This document shows, in pieces, positions 20,980-31,036 of a stretch of DNA of 64,000 nucleotides. This DNA is from Gordionus sp. m RMFG-2023 (Eukaryota > Nematomorpha > Gordioida > Chordodea > Parachordodidae): contig NC_088775.1 in assembly GCF_954871325.1 (NCBI RefSeq), forward strand, positions 46,105,561 to 46,169,560. Direction: 5' to 3'. The position numbers and the translations under genes are program-made. Under the pieces are notes generated by a model that did no database searches, was not told where the DNA came from, and was given only the letters and a program-made list of their open reading frames with translations. Every line of letters starts with the position of its first letter. Position 1 is the first letter of the stretch.

Positions 20980-22890
20980 ATGGGTTTAAATTTAATCGTC
21001 AATATGTTTCATTAAATCATCACAACACTGTATCTATATCTTATATGACTATGACAAAGCGTACGATGTTGCCTTTTGTTATCGATAATAGTTGTACCAT
21101 AATGACCATAAGATTTTCAGGTACTTCCCTCTTAGTGAGGAAAAATGATAAGGATAGCCTCTAATTGTACTCATCTTTTTATTTACCAGATGAGTTTTCA
21201 AAAGTGTAGTTATTTCCCTCCGAAATGTTTTTTTTATCATCGGGATTCCCTAGATTCCATAACTTCTATGACTTTACTACTGCTACGCCAATAAAATTAC
21301 TAAAAATAGGCCATCACCATTTTTTTATCTCATATATTTATTTTATTATTAGGTTATCGCACAGATCAACGCCCTCCATATTGAAATTATATGAATTTAT
21401 AAGATTAGGTTGAGTAATTTTATTTTTGAGAAAATCTTTTGAGAGAATCTTGATATGGTGCTTAGAGGGCGAAGAGCTTTACATGTTGATGAAAGGGTCA
21501 AAACTGAAATATCATTACATCGAACTACAAATAATGTCTTTTCAAATCAGTCGTACCTCTCTTTTTTTGCCATAACTTTAATTGCTTCTAGGGGAGAATT
21601 TTCAAGTCTATTTTCTCTTATAGTCTTAGTTTCGAAAAATCCAAGATGCCTCAAATGCGATAAAAGCCTTAGAGATGAAAAAAATTATCGAAGTAAATAG
21701 AATGCAAAGAAGTTGGACAACTTTGAGTATTTGTAACAACCGTACCTCCTAATCCAAGATTCGAAGCCATTGGGCTTTTATATATCCATCGAAGGAAGTA
21801 GGTGTATATCCAAATCGAATGGGTTTACCAACACTTTACAGGAATGTCTCCTCGATAAGGTATTATTTGCTCATCCATGCATAAATTATGTGAAAATATA
21901 CAGAATAGTTGAAACTTTTTATTTAGTAAATTTAAATATGGGCGGACTTGATAAATATTATCCTCTTCATTAAAAGTTGAGTTATTAGATAAATGTATTT
22001 GATATCGCGAAATGTATGTTGTGTCATTGAATTCCTAACGATTGTATAGTAATATCATTGTCATTCAACCAATACATTCTTTCTTGCAATAAGGAATGAT
22101 AACCAGTCATCAAAAGAACTCCTATAAATTTTTTCATCTATGACTCGGTTGTATTTGGAGTAATTGTGCGATTGATCCACGATCAAAAATAATTCCTAAT
22201 CATTATCAATAGGTTAAATTGGATCAATTTTTCTCCATTTTAAATTATTTCGAAAATTTAATTTGCTTTCTTGATTTATAGATATCGAGTATTCTGAGAC
22301 AATTAATATCTGCTCGATTATGGATCTCGATCACCCCTGCAGTATCTAATGGAAGATTAGGTGTGTCGGTTATATCGTTCTCATCGAAATCTTCTTCATC
22401 ACTAATTAAAGCAGTATTAGGAGGTATAATTTAGAGATCTGAAAATTTAGGCCCGACCCGTTTCTATTTAAAATAATCAGGTTAGGGCCGGGCCGAGCCT
22501 AATATTTTTAAAAAAATTTCGGGCCGGGTCGGGTCGGACCTTGGAAATTTTATTTAATGTATCTTAAATTTATCGATTTGATATTGAATTTTTTATGTAA
22601 AATAAAAATTTTTGATTTAATTTATTGAAACTAAACGCTATATAACATATGTCTTTTATTTTTAGTAATTATAAAAATTAATTTCTATATTTAAACAAAC
22701 TCGGGCCTGGCCGGGCTGGTTAATTTTTTAAAAATAAATTTCAGGTTCAGGTCGGGCTGGCAAAACTTTTTAAAAAAAAATTTCGGGCCGGGCCAGGCTT
22801 GAAAAATTAGGCCCGATGCAGATCACTAGTATAATTACAACGTCTCAAAGTATCGATAGGGTTTCATCAACTTTAGAAATTGTTTTGTCA
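20980..22890 (-). pseudogene. piggyBac transposase pseudogene, interrupted by a hAT-type insertion
   Basis: Several minus-strand frames carry piggyBac landmarks in order. DVVII and PPNTALISDEEDFDEND are at the N-terminus. RNSMTQHTFRDIKYIYL is the first catalytic block. QVRPYLNLLNKKF and MDEQIIPYRG (catalytic D) follow. Next are GLGGTVVT, SIYFDNFFSS (catalytic D) and a FFETKTIRENR strand. PNLINSYNFN-MEGVDLCDN is the MGGVD block, here with E, and KKWWWPIFSNF comes after it. The C-terminus has only traces of the cysteine finger (CHSHIRYRY). Multiple stops and frameshifts make it dead. An unrelated 397-bp element sits at 22,432-22,828 inside the acidic N-terminal region. Taking out it and one flanking copy makes VVII run directly into PPN. 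Proteins of this type cut TTAA targets. Confidence 0.88.
22432..22828. mobile_element. hAT-type GGTCGGG minisatellite element with perfect 8-bp target duplication
   Basis: The ends TAGAGATCTG (22,432) and, inward on the minus strand, TAGTGATCTGCATCGGGCC (22,828) match at 9 of the first 10 positions. GTATAATT is present at both 22,424-22,431 and 22,829-22,836, a perfect 8-bp duplication as made by hAT transposases. Each end has a block of GGGCCGGGTCGGG-type repeats with T/A runs, and the middle is plain AT-rich DNA. It lies inside the piggyBac pseudogene, so it is the younger of the two. Confidence 0.88.
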
Positions 22891-23361
22891 TAATAATATT
22901 CTAATTTTAAAAATTTGGCAAATACAAGATAATAGAAAATTTGGCAAATATAGATATTAAAAAATTTACAAATAATTTTTATCTACAATAAAATAATGAG
23001 AATAACAATAAAATTATGAATTTTCTGAAATTTTTTTATAAATATAAAAATATTTTGATGAAAATATAGTATTTTTGTAAACAAATATTTATAAAATATT
23101 ATGCCAAATTTTTACTTTCGTTGCATAAATGGTACAATAAAAAACAGGTGATTAGCAATCCTAAAATAGATAGAATGATGGGCCAAATTTAAATAGAATA
23201 TGTTAAGGCATCTATAAGAAATAAATTTATGTCAATTTCATTATAAAAAATAAATACTCATTCAATCATGGAACCTAAAATATATGGCATTTTAAAATTG
23301 TAGAAAAGAGCATCAAGCGCACTCAAAAATAATTATTTTTTAAATGTTTTTTATGTTACAG
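22891..23361. other. AT-rich stretch, no gene recognised
   Basis: AAATTTGGCAAATA-like words occur twice (about 22,910 and 22,940). Nothing else is supported. A TTTTTTATGTTACAG acceptor-like site closes the stretch at 23,361. Confidence 0.35.
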
Positions 23362-23532
23362 TACAATCTTCGAGCCATGAGAATCACATGTGAAATTATT
23401 TCAATTCAAAAATTTATATGTGAAAAATCAATAAATAACAACTGTTGCAGATATGGTACCTTGACCATAATAAGTTACTGTCAGGAAAAATTTTCTCTAA
23501 ATATATTAATTTCTTTATTTGTTATTTATTAA
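23362..23532 (+). CDS. candidate small cysteine-rich exon
   Basis: Directly after an acceptor-like TTTTTTATGTTACAG the frame is open for 56 codons. It gives YNLRAMRITCEIISIQKFIC and later NNCCRYGTLTIISYC. The spacing C-x10-C-x8-CC-x10-C is denser in cysteine than other frames in the window. No donor site or upstream exon could be fixed, and so short a frame can arise by chance. If it is real, a secreted disulfide-rich peptide is one possibility. Confidence 0.2.
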   Translation, partial: YNLRAMRITCEIISIQKFICEKSINNNCCRYGTLTIISYCQEKFSLNILISLFVIY

Positions 23533-23939
23533 TGTTTTAATATAATTTCTTACCATTTTAATTAAATAAGCTAAAATACTGCCTTAAATTGTGCTTAAGG
23601 CTTTTATGAACCCCGAGAATAGCTCCAACCATCTTTTAAATTTAATAATAATGTTTATAAACATATCTAGTATAATTTAATATAAAATAGGTCATTTAAG
23701 ATAGTAATTAGATAGTTAAAGCCTTTATTACTTTTTATTTTTGATAAATTGCAGCATTTTAAAGTTACTTTTGCGGGTATATACATGCATTGAGTAATAA
23801 AAATTTCATATGTGATCCAATATAAAAGTTATTTTTAACCCCATAGGCATAATGTAGCTATATATTTATGGTAAAAGATTAACTATTATAGTTTAATACT
23901 TTAGAAGAAAAGCCAATGACTAGTAAAAACATAAGGTTT

Positions 23940-23960
23940 ATAAGATCCCCGGTCTCCCCT
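23940..23960 (-). mobile_element. end of a GGGGAGACCGG mariner-like MITE
   Basis: On the minus strand the site reads TAATAGGGGAGACCGGGG, the same end as the element at 57,955-58,701 with its TA flank. No second end was found nearby. Confidence 0.45.
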
Positions 23961-24323
23961 ATTAAAAAAATAATAAAATTTACATTTAAAATGATGTTTA
24001 TTTAAAAATATTTTTTTAAAATTCTTCTTTACACATTTATCCTGGTTTTCAATGACGGAATATAAATATCTTAGAGAATTGAGGGATAATAAGAAAAAGA
24101 TTCTATACATTTATTTAGACCTTAATTAATAAAATTCATCAAAAAATTTAAATGATCAAATGGTTAGATTTTTTTGGGACTAAGTCGCGCACATGTTAAA
24201 TTCCTATTTAGTAAAAATAATTTTTCTTAACACATCTTCATATATTTTTGATACGTGGCAAACAAAATGTATGATCGAATGAATTATTCATATATCTTAT
24301 TGAAATTATTATATGTAATTTTC

Positions 24324-24570
24324 CTATTTACTTATTGTTGAATCTTTGAGAGTAGCGTTGGAATTATTGCCTTTATTTATTGGATTTGATGGATTATCCT
24401 TGTATAGTTTATGCAACTGCGGATTATTTTTGCCAAGAGAGTTATGTCTAAATAATTTGTTAATTAATACTCCTGTGATAATAATCAACCCTAATAAACA
24501 CAAGCTTGCTATTATTATCATTGAATATGGAATCAGGCTATAACTACCCACTTGAATAATTTTAGCGATT
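24324..24570 (-). CDS. terminal exon of a single-pass membrane protein, unassigned
   Basis: A minus-strand acceptor (TTCACAAAATTTTAG, ending at 24,571) opens a frame of 81 codons to a TAG at 24,324. It begins IAKIIQVGSYSLIPYS, followed by a strong transmembrane helix (MIIIASLCLLGLIIITGVLI). Then comes a positively charged stop-transfer (NKLFRH) and a polar Asn/Lys/Pro-rich tail, as in a type I protein or the C-terminal anchor of a two-pass receptor. The layout recalls the last segment of CD36/scavenger-receptor proteins, but no CD36 ectodomain exon was found and this is a weak guess. Codons are less AT-biased (GGC, GCA, CTG, CAG) than in nearby random frames, which favours a real exon. Confidence 0.5.
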
Positions 24571-25074
24571 CTAAAATTTTGTGAAAGAGCACAATTCTAT
24601 AGAGAAAAAAAATCTATAAAACATTGTTAATAGATTATTCCTTACTTCAATGTATATTATGACGCTTAAAATGGAATGCGAATTATAATCCAATATAAAC
24701 AATGAATTTTTGATATGGCAGACATGTAAGCCTAATATATATGGATATAATTTATTTTTTTATTATTTTTTATTAGGCTAAGTCCAAAGCTTATTTATTT
24801 TATGTAAGCAATGTATTAATATATAATTGTTTAGAACTTAGAACAATTGCATCTTATTACATTAATGCTTAAGAAAAATAAATCAGATTTTGATGCAGCC
24901 TTAATGTTGTAATTAAAGTTTTATTTTGTTATAAATTTCAATGGAATGTCAAGAATATGTCAATAAATTATTATTCGGATTTTGATGAAGATGAAATAAA
25001 AGAATCTTTTGTTCATTAATTCAAAATATATAATATTATAATAGCCTCTCTTTGTCATCGTTTATAATAATTTG
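24571..25074. other. AT-rich stretch, possibly 5' LTR of the next element
   Basis: No coding frame is supported. Its right edge abuts a primer-binding-site-like sequence at 25,074, so part of it may be a 5' LTR. A matching 3' LTR was not seen. Confidence 0.35.
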
Positions 25075-25092
25075 GTGCCGAAACCCAATTAC
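25072..25092 (+). other. primer-binding-site-like sequence
   Basis: TTTGGTGCCGAAACCCAATT resembles the TGGTGCCGAAACCC-type sites found just after the 5' LTR of many invertebrate LTR elements. It lies about 200 bp before the first frame of the element. Confidence 0.55.
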
Positions 25093-28000
25093 GAACATAC
25101 AAAAAGGGGGGTAAGATAGACCTTTAGATTTTTCAATTTTTATTAAATATTTTTATAAAGAAAAATTAATAAATGAATTATTCTATATTATTCATAATAT
25201 TTATTATAGGTATATTGTATTGTTATATCAATAATTTGAAGATTTTATTAATTAAGATGTTAATAAACTCGTTATAAGATATATAAGATGTATATGTTAA
25301 AAAATAATTTCTTAGAGGATTATTTAATTATTATATGTATTGCACTGGTAATAATTTTATCGGTTTTCGTTTGTGGTAGATGGATGGGCCAAAAAATAGT
25401 TATACAGATTACTTTTGATAGGGATGTTATAGAAAATATTAAGAAAGAAATTATGAGTAATAAGGGGGTAGGAAGTAATGAAAGGACAGGGGCAATTATA
25501 TGTTATAATTGTGGTCAAGGAGGTCATATTTCACGGATGTGTGGTAATACACCTGTGAATTGTATAAGATTGGTCGAGGGGAACATTGAGAAATAAATTG
25601 TAGAGCCATAAGATGCAATAAATGTAATAAGTTTGGACATTTAGAAGAGTTTTGTAAATATGAATAGATGACTAGATAATAATAAAATTAATAGTTATAG
25701 ATTATTAAGTAGTAATATAGATAATAAATTGATAATATGTAATAATAAATTTAGTAGTAGTGATAATTTAAAATTTTGTAATAATATAAATTTAAGTAAA
25801 TGTAATAATAATATAAACAATATAGATTTTGAGGAGTTAGAGAAATGTCCTAGATTTGATGTCATGTTATCAGGATGTATACTCAAATTTTTGTTAGATA
25901 CAGGTTCAGTAATCAGTGTGATGAGTGTTAAGCAATTCAATAAGATTTACCCGGGCATACATTTACAAAGGAAAAGATGAAGGTAACTCAGTTTGATGGA
26001 ATAATAATTTTAGGATTTTATATAATAGAAGTACCATGTATAGATAGTAGTATTAAATTATGGTTGACCACCCAGAAAACTGAACCGATATTAGGATGGG
26101 ATAATATTAAGAATATAGGTCCAAGTAATGCATGGTGGAATTTATTTAAGGTACAAAAATGTAAGGAGAATTTTGTAAAAATTGTGTGAATAAAAAAAAT
26201 AATAATGGTAATATTATTAAGAAATATGTTGACGATGAGCATGTTAAATATCGTATTAATAAGGAGGATAATAAATATAAGATTAATGAAATAGATAAAA
26301 TAAAAGTGGAAAATTATAATATTAATGGTTTTCCGAGATATACGTGTGCAAATAAATTGTATAAAGGAGATAATAATCGGGGTAATAATAAAGTAGAGGA
26401 TGAGGTTAAAATAAGTAATAAGGGTATAAAAGTAATGAAAGATTTTGTATGTTCGTAATTGAAGGAGGTACTAAATAATAATAGTTTTAGTAGGCCTGAT
26501 AATGAAACTTTTGCCAGGGAAACATTAACGGATAAGATAGCTTATTTCCATTCTCAAGATAATTGTGGCGAGGAAAAATTCTTAAATATAGTTGACATAA
26601 TAAAGGGAATATAGGATGAACAATTACAAAGGATTAGTGACGATAATATAAATAACTCTAATGAGGGAGACAAATTACCAAGGGAGAAGATAATATCAAA
26701 CATAATAATAACAAAGATACTGATGAAGATAAAATATGCAAAAGTAATGATGGTGTTATGGAAATGGATAATGAAAATAATGATAAAATAAATAACACAA
26801 ATAATGATAATATAAATATGAATTCTGAAGAGGAGAGGGGTTTAAGGGAAAATAATGAAATAGAGGATACGGGAGAAGATATTGAAAAGGGGAACAAGGT
26901 TTGGATGAATAAAGATGGAAATGAAGTAATAGTAATAAATGACAATAATATGGTTAAGGAAGCAAATAAGGTGCTGGAAGATAAATATATACTAGAGATG
27001 CATGAATTATGGATACGCTACAATGAGATTTTTATAAAGGAACTGGGTCATTAAACAATTTTGAGGTGAATATAAAATTGAGAGATAATTCGATACCTAA
27101 ATATTGTCCAATTCGTCGAGTTCCTTTTGAATGGCGAGATGATATAGAAAAAGAGTTAAACAGATGAGTGCAGGAGGGAATAATAGCGTCAGTGGATAAT
27201 AGTAAATGGGCGACACCGCTAGTGCCGATTAGAAAACCCAATGGTACTCTGCGTTTATGTGCTGATTTTCGGATCAAGATAAATAAATGGGTGCAGGAGA
27301 TAAAGTTTCCGTTGCCGCGAATCGATAAAATTTTAGCTAGTCTAAAAGGGGCCAGGTATTTTTCAAAGGTGGATTTTGCTAATGCATATTTACAGTTAAA
27401 AGTTAGCGAAGAGACCAGTAAACTGTTGACTATAACGACGCAAAAGGGATTGTTCAATTTTAAGCGGTTACCATTCGGATTAAGTGTGTCGGCGCCAATT
27501 TTTCAAAGAGCAATGAATTCAATTTTTCAAGGAATGGAGGGAATTTTTTATTATATGGATTGTTGATTAGTGGGAGGTCCATGGAAGAACATAATAAAAG
27601 ATTAGAGAAGGTATTACAACTTATCAAAATGAGGGGATTGCGTGCAAATAGAGAAAAGAGTATGTTTTGAGTAACGAGGGCAATATATTTAGTACATATA
27701 ATAGAAGACAGAAGGGTCACGCCATTAAGTAAAAATATTGAGGGTATAAAAAATATGCGATGGCCAAAGGACAAGAAGGAGTGCAGTCGTTTATGAGAAT
27801 GATAAATTTTTATCATCGATTTATTGAAACTTTTGCAGAGATAGCCGCTCCATTATATGACTTGTTGAAAGATAATTCACCTTTCAGATGGTTGAAAATT
27901 CAGGAAAGAAGTTTTAACGAGTTGAAGGATAATATATGTAGAAAACCTATTTTATTATGTTTTGATAATTATTAAGTGGTGATTTTATCAGTGGATGCTT

Positions 28001-29490
28001 CTGTGAGGGGTGTGGGAGGAGCACTTTTACAAATATTGGACAAGGAGGAAAGGCCTGTTATATATTTTTCGCCAAGGTTCAGACCGGCGAAGGAGCATCA
28101 TTCGGTTATTGAAAAAGAATCATTGGAGGTTATATTTGGGCTCATGAAATGCAGAGAGTATTTGATAGGGCGCCGATTCATTATATATACCGATCACAAG
28201 CCGTTAATGTTTCTATTCAAGAAAGATAACAAGGAATTGATGCTGTCTCCTAGATTGCAAAGGTGGTTGTTGTTAGTGGGAAGTTTTAATGTGGAGGTAA
28301 GTTATAGAACAGGAAGGATTAATCATTTGCCAGATGTTATCCAGATTATGTATCGAGGAAGATATAATGAACGATGAGAATAATTATGATAATGGAGCGA
28401 TTAGGAAGTTATCTTTCAGGAATGGTCCAGTGATTTGGCAAGAAATAAAACAATGTACAATAAAAGATGTGGAGTTAAAAAAAATTAAGCAATGTTTAAT
28501 AAGCGAAAAAATTGGGAAAGGAATGATAATATAAAACAGATTGGTGGAACAAGAAATAACAATTATAGATGACTTTTTGGTGAGAGGTACTATAGTACCG
28601 CGAATATTGAGAGATAAAGTAGTCAGAATGTTGCATGCGGGACATCAAGGGGTAAGTAGAATGAAACAATGGCCTAGAGAATGTGTATGGTGGCCATCAA
28701 TGCAGGAGGATATTGCAAAGGTCGGCAGAGAGTGTTTAACTTGTAATGTTTGGTCAAATCTACCCAGAAGGAGGAAGGGTGATAGCTGGAAGGAAACTAT
28801 ACAGACATGTGAAAGGATACATTTAGATTTTTTTGAATGGAAGAAAAAGTATTATTTACTTATAGTGGATGCTTTTTCCAAATAGATTGATTGCTCAAAG
28901 ATGTCGTGATTAACGTCACAGTTATAGTTATACGAAAATTGAAGGAATTTTTTGAGAAATATGGAATGGTAAAGATGATATAGGATGGGTGGCACGGCGT
29001 TTACAAGTGTAGCGTTTAAGGCTTTTTGTGAGAGGCATGGTGTAAAGCATGTTATAATGGCTCCAAATCATCCCAGTTCCAATGGTTAGGCCGAGAGAAT
29101 GGTTGCAGTGGTGAAATCGTGGTTGAAAAGGGAAAGGTATGGTGATGGGGAAAGATGGTTTTTGCAAAATGTTTTACAATAATAGCAGGAATCAAAATGG
29201 ATCTCCTGCAGAAATTTTTTTGCGAGGAAGGACATTGTTAATGCTGGATTCGTTAAAAGAAGGAGGAAATGAAAAAGTTGGATTTGTAGTGAAATCTAGT
29301 AAATTTTGCCTAGGACAAGAAGTGTATATTTTAATGTTTAAAGGAAAATTCCGATGGACGATGGGGAAGGTGGAAGAAATAATTGGTAGTGTTATATACA
29401 GGTTAAAGATGAAAATGATAGTATATTGTAGGCATCAAGATCAATTGAGGCCGAGAGAGGAATGTAAAGGATGGGAGATGTTGTAATTAT
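25075..29490 (+). mobile_element. broken Ty3/gypsy-like LTR retrotransposon fossil with protease, RT, RNase H and integrase parts
   Basis: Parts occur in the usual order. There is a frame near 25.3 kb with one hydrophobic segment, then a CCHC zinc knuckle (CYNCGQGGHISRMC). A protease (LLDTGSVISVM) is at about 25.9 kb, with a trailing LGW block. A long Asn/Lys/Asp-rich spacer runs to about 27.0 kb. Reverse transcriptase is at about 27.1-27.6 kb (WATPLVPIRKPNG, RLCADFR, RLPFGLS, YYMD). RNase H is at about 27.8-28.35 kb (LSVDASVRGVGGALL, YTDHKPL). Integrase starts at about 28.5 kb with an HHCC finger (HAGHQGVSRM, CLTC) and continues to about 29.45 kb. The RT and RNase H are of Ty3/gypsy type. 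It is broken in about ten or more places. No LTR pair was identified. Confidence 0.9.
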
Positions 29491-30037
29491 GAGTATATGA
29501 TAGAGATATGGTGATTGATGTTGTAGAGTGTTGTGTATTTTTTAAAATGAATAATGTTTTTTTTTATTATTATGTTTGAAGGAAAAAGGAAAAAAAGAGA
29601 TGATTTTAATTAAAAAGTTTTTGATTGTAAATTAAATAAAAGAATAATATTTTTATACGAAAGTTTTTGGATTTAATTGAAATTAAATAAAAGAATTATA
29701 CTTTTATATGAAAGTTTTGAAATTATTTTAAATTGAATAAAAAATTATTGTTTTTGCACGAAGAATTATCTATTGAAATTCTGCCCGTGGAACCATAAAT
29801 TCCACATTTCATTGCATTTTAACTAATATTTAATAATATATTTAAAAAAATAATTGATCAGTATAATTACAATATTCTCAGTATTTTTCTAAAATTTTCC
29901 ATGATGAACAATAATATATAAGTATCTATAGGAGAAGCCAAGTGGGAGGGAGGTTTTGGTAAATTTGCAAGTTATTATAAAAATTATTTTAAGCTAAGAT
30001 TATCTCACAACATTTCCCCAGCTCTTTCCCCTTGTTA
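29491..30037. other. region after the LTR fossil with ~57-bp tandem units
   Basis: At about 29,625-29,760 three imperfect units share AAATTRAATAAAAGAATWAT, TTTTTATAYGAAAGTTTT and an ATTTAATTG-like joiner. The region may belong to the 3' end of the LTR fossil. The remainder to 30,037 has no recognised feature. Confidence 0.5.
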
Positions 30038-30353
30038 CAAGGTTCCCCATTCAAAAAAGGAAAAGTCCCAATCATAAAAAAAGGCCTCATCAAAAAATGA
30101 AAAGGATCAATCATAATAGGAAAAGGTTCGATTAAAAAGAGAAAAGTGTCAATCAAAAAAGGAAAATAAAAGAGGAAAAACATTATTTTTTTTAATAAAA
30201 ATTACACATTTTTATTTTTCTTATTATATCTTTTCTCAATTTATTTTTCTTTTTCTTTCTATATCTTAATTTTCCGTTATTTAACCTCTCTGCTAAATAT
30301 TTTTAACAATTCTTTACTTTTATTTTGAGTTTTCATGTTTTTTTCTCCTTATA
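30038..30353. mobile_element. partial arm of the CAGGGTTTCCC Tc1/IS630-type family
   Basis: After TA at 30,036-30,037 the sequence CAAGGTTCCCCATTC is followed by repeated ATCAAAAAAGGAAAAG-type units and then the same T-rich tract as the arms of the next element. It stops at TTTTCTCCTTATA, where the complete element starts. In that element's own arm the corresponding text runs on without interruption (CTCCTTATATTGTAATC). The complete element therefore inserted at a TA in this older arm. The expected continuation is not visible beyond 34,893. Confidence 0.75.
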
Positions 30354-30942
30354 CAGGGTTTCCCATTCAAAAAAAGGAAAAGTTCCAATCAAAAAAGGAA
30401 AAGTTTCAATCATAAAAGGAAAGGTCCGATCAAAAAAGGAAAAGTATCAAACAAAAAAGGAGTCCAATCAACAAAGGAAAAGTGTCAAACAAAGAAGGAA
30501 AAGGTTTAATCAAAAAAGGAAAAGTGTCTCAAAAAAGGAAAATTCCCATTCAAAAGGAAAATAGTTATATTTTAAAAAAAATTATAGATTTTTATTTTTC
30601 TTATTATATTTTTCTTCTCATTTTTGATAATTCTTTTGTCTTTTTAAAAATAATTTATAAATTTTCCGTTATTTTTCACCTCTTTGCTCCATATTTTTAA
30701 CAATTTGTTACTTTTATTGACTTTTCCTGATTTTTCTCCTTATATTGTAATCTTTTACATATATTTATAACCTTTTCAATCTCTTTAAGTCATTTCTAAT
30801 CTATATTTTTATGATCTTTTTTCAATTTATTTTCTTCTCATTTTTGATAATCCTTTTTAAGAATTATATTTAATTTTCACTAAATTTTTAGCAGAAATTT
30901 TTTTTTTATTAGAATTTTCTGCATATCAAATTATTTAATTAC
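30354..30942. repeat. left inverted arm with GGAAAAG tandem units
   Basis: Units of about 15-18 bp (AATCAAAAAAGGAAAAGTTTC and variants with ATCATAAAAGG or ATCAACAAAGG) fill 30,360-30,565. They are followed by TTTTTATTTTTCTTATTATA and other T-rich sequence. Translation of the units gives Lys/Gly/Gln-rich frames that are not proteins. Confidence 0.85.
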
Positions 30943-31036
30943 AAATGCTAAATTAAATATAATCTTTTGGTTAGAATGTACCTTTTTAAAATTAAATAAG
31001 TTTAAACTGTAATACTAAATGATATGTAAATTAATA

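Noticed and set aside
20955-21973. Four consecutive plus-strand frames that look like a small gene cluster
   Set aside because: They are antisense to the piggyBac transposase pseudogene.
26658-26945. Ser/Leu/Phe-rich minus-strand frame
   Set aside because: It overlaps the Asn/Asp/Lys-rich spacer of the Ty3-like fossil on the opposite strand and has no motif.
27032-27816. Two minus-strand frames of 118-141 codons
   Set aside because: They are antisense to the reverse transcriptase region, whose plus-strand motifs are clear.
30325-30700. Lys/Gly/Gln-rich plus-strand frames
   Set aside because: They are translations of the GGAAAAG tandem units in the left arm of the Tc1/IS630-type transposon; the same is true of minus-strand frames at 34,501-34,777.
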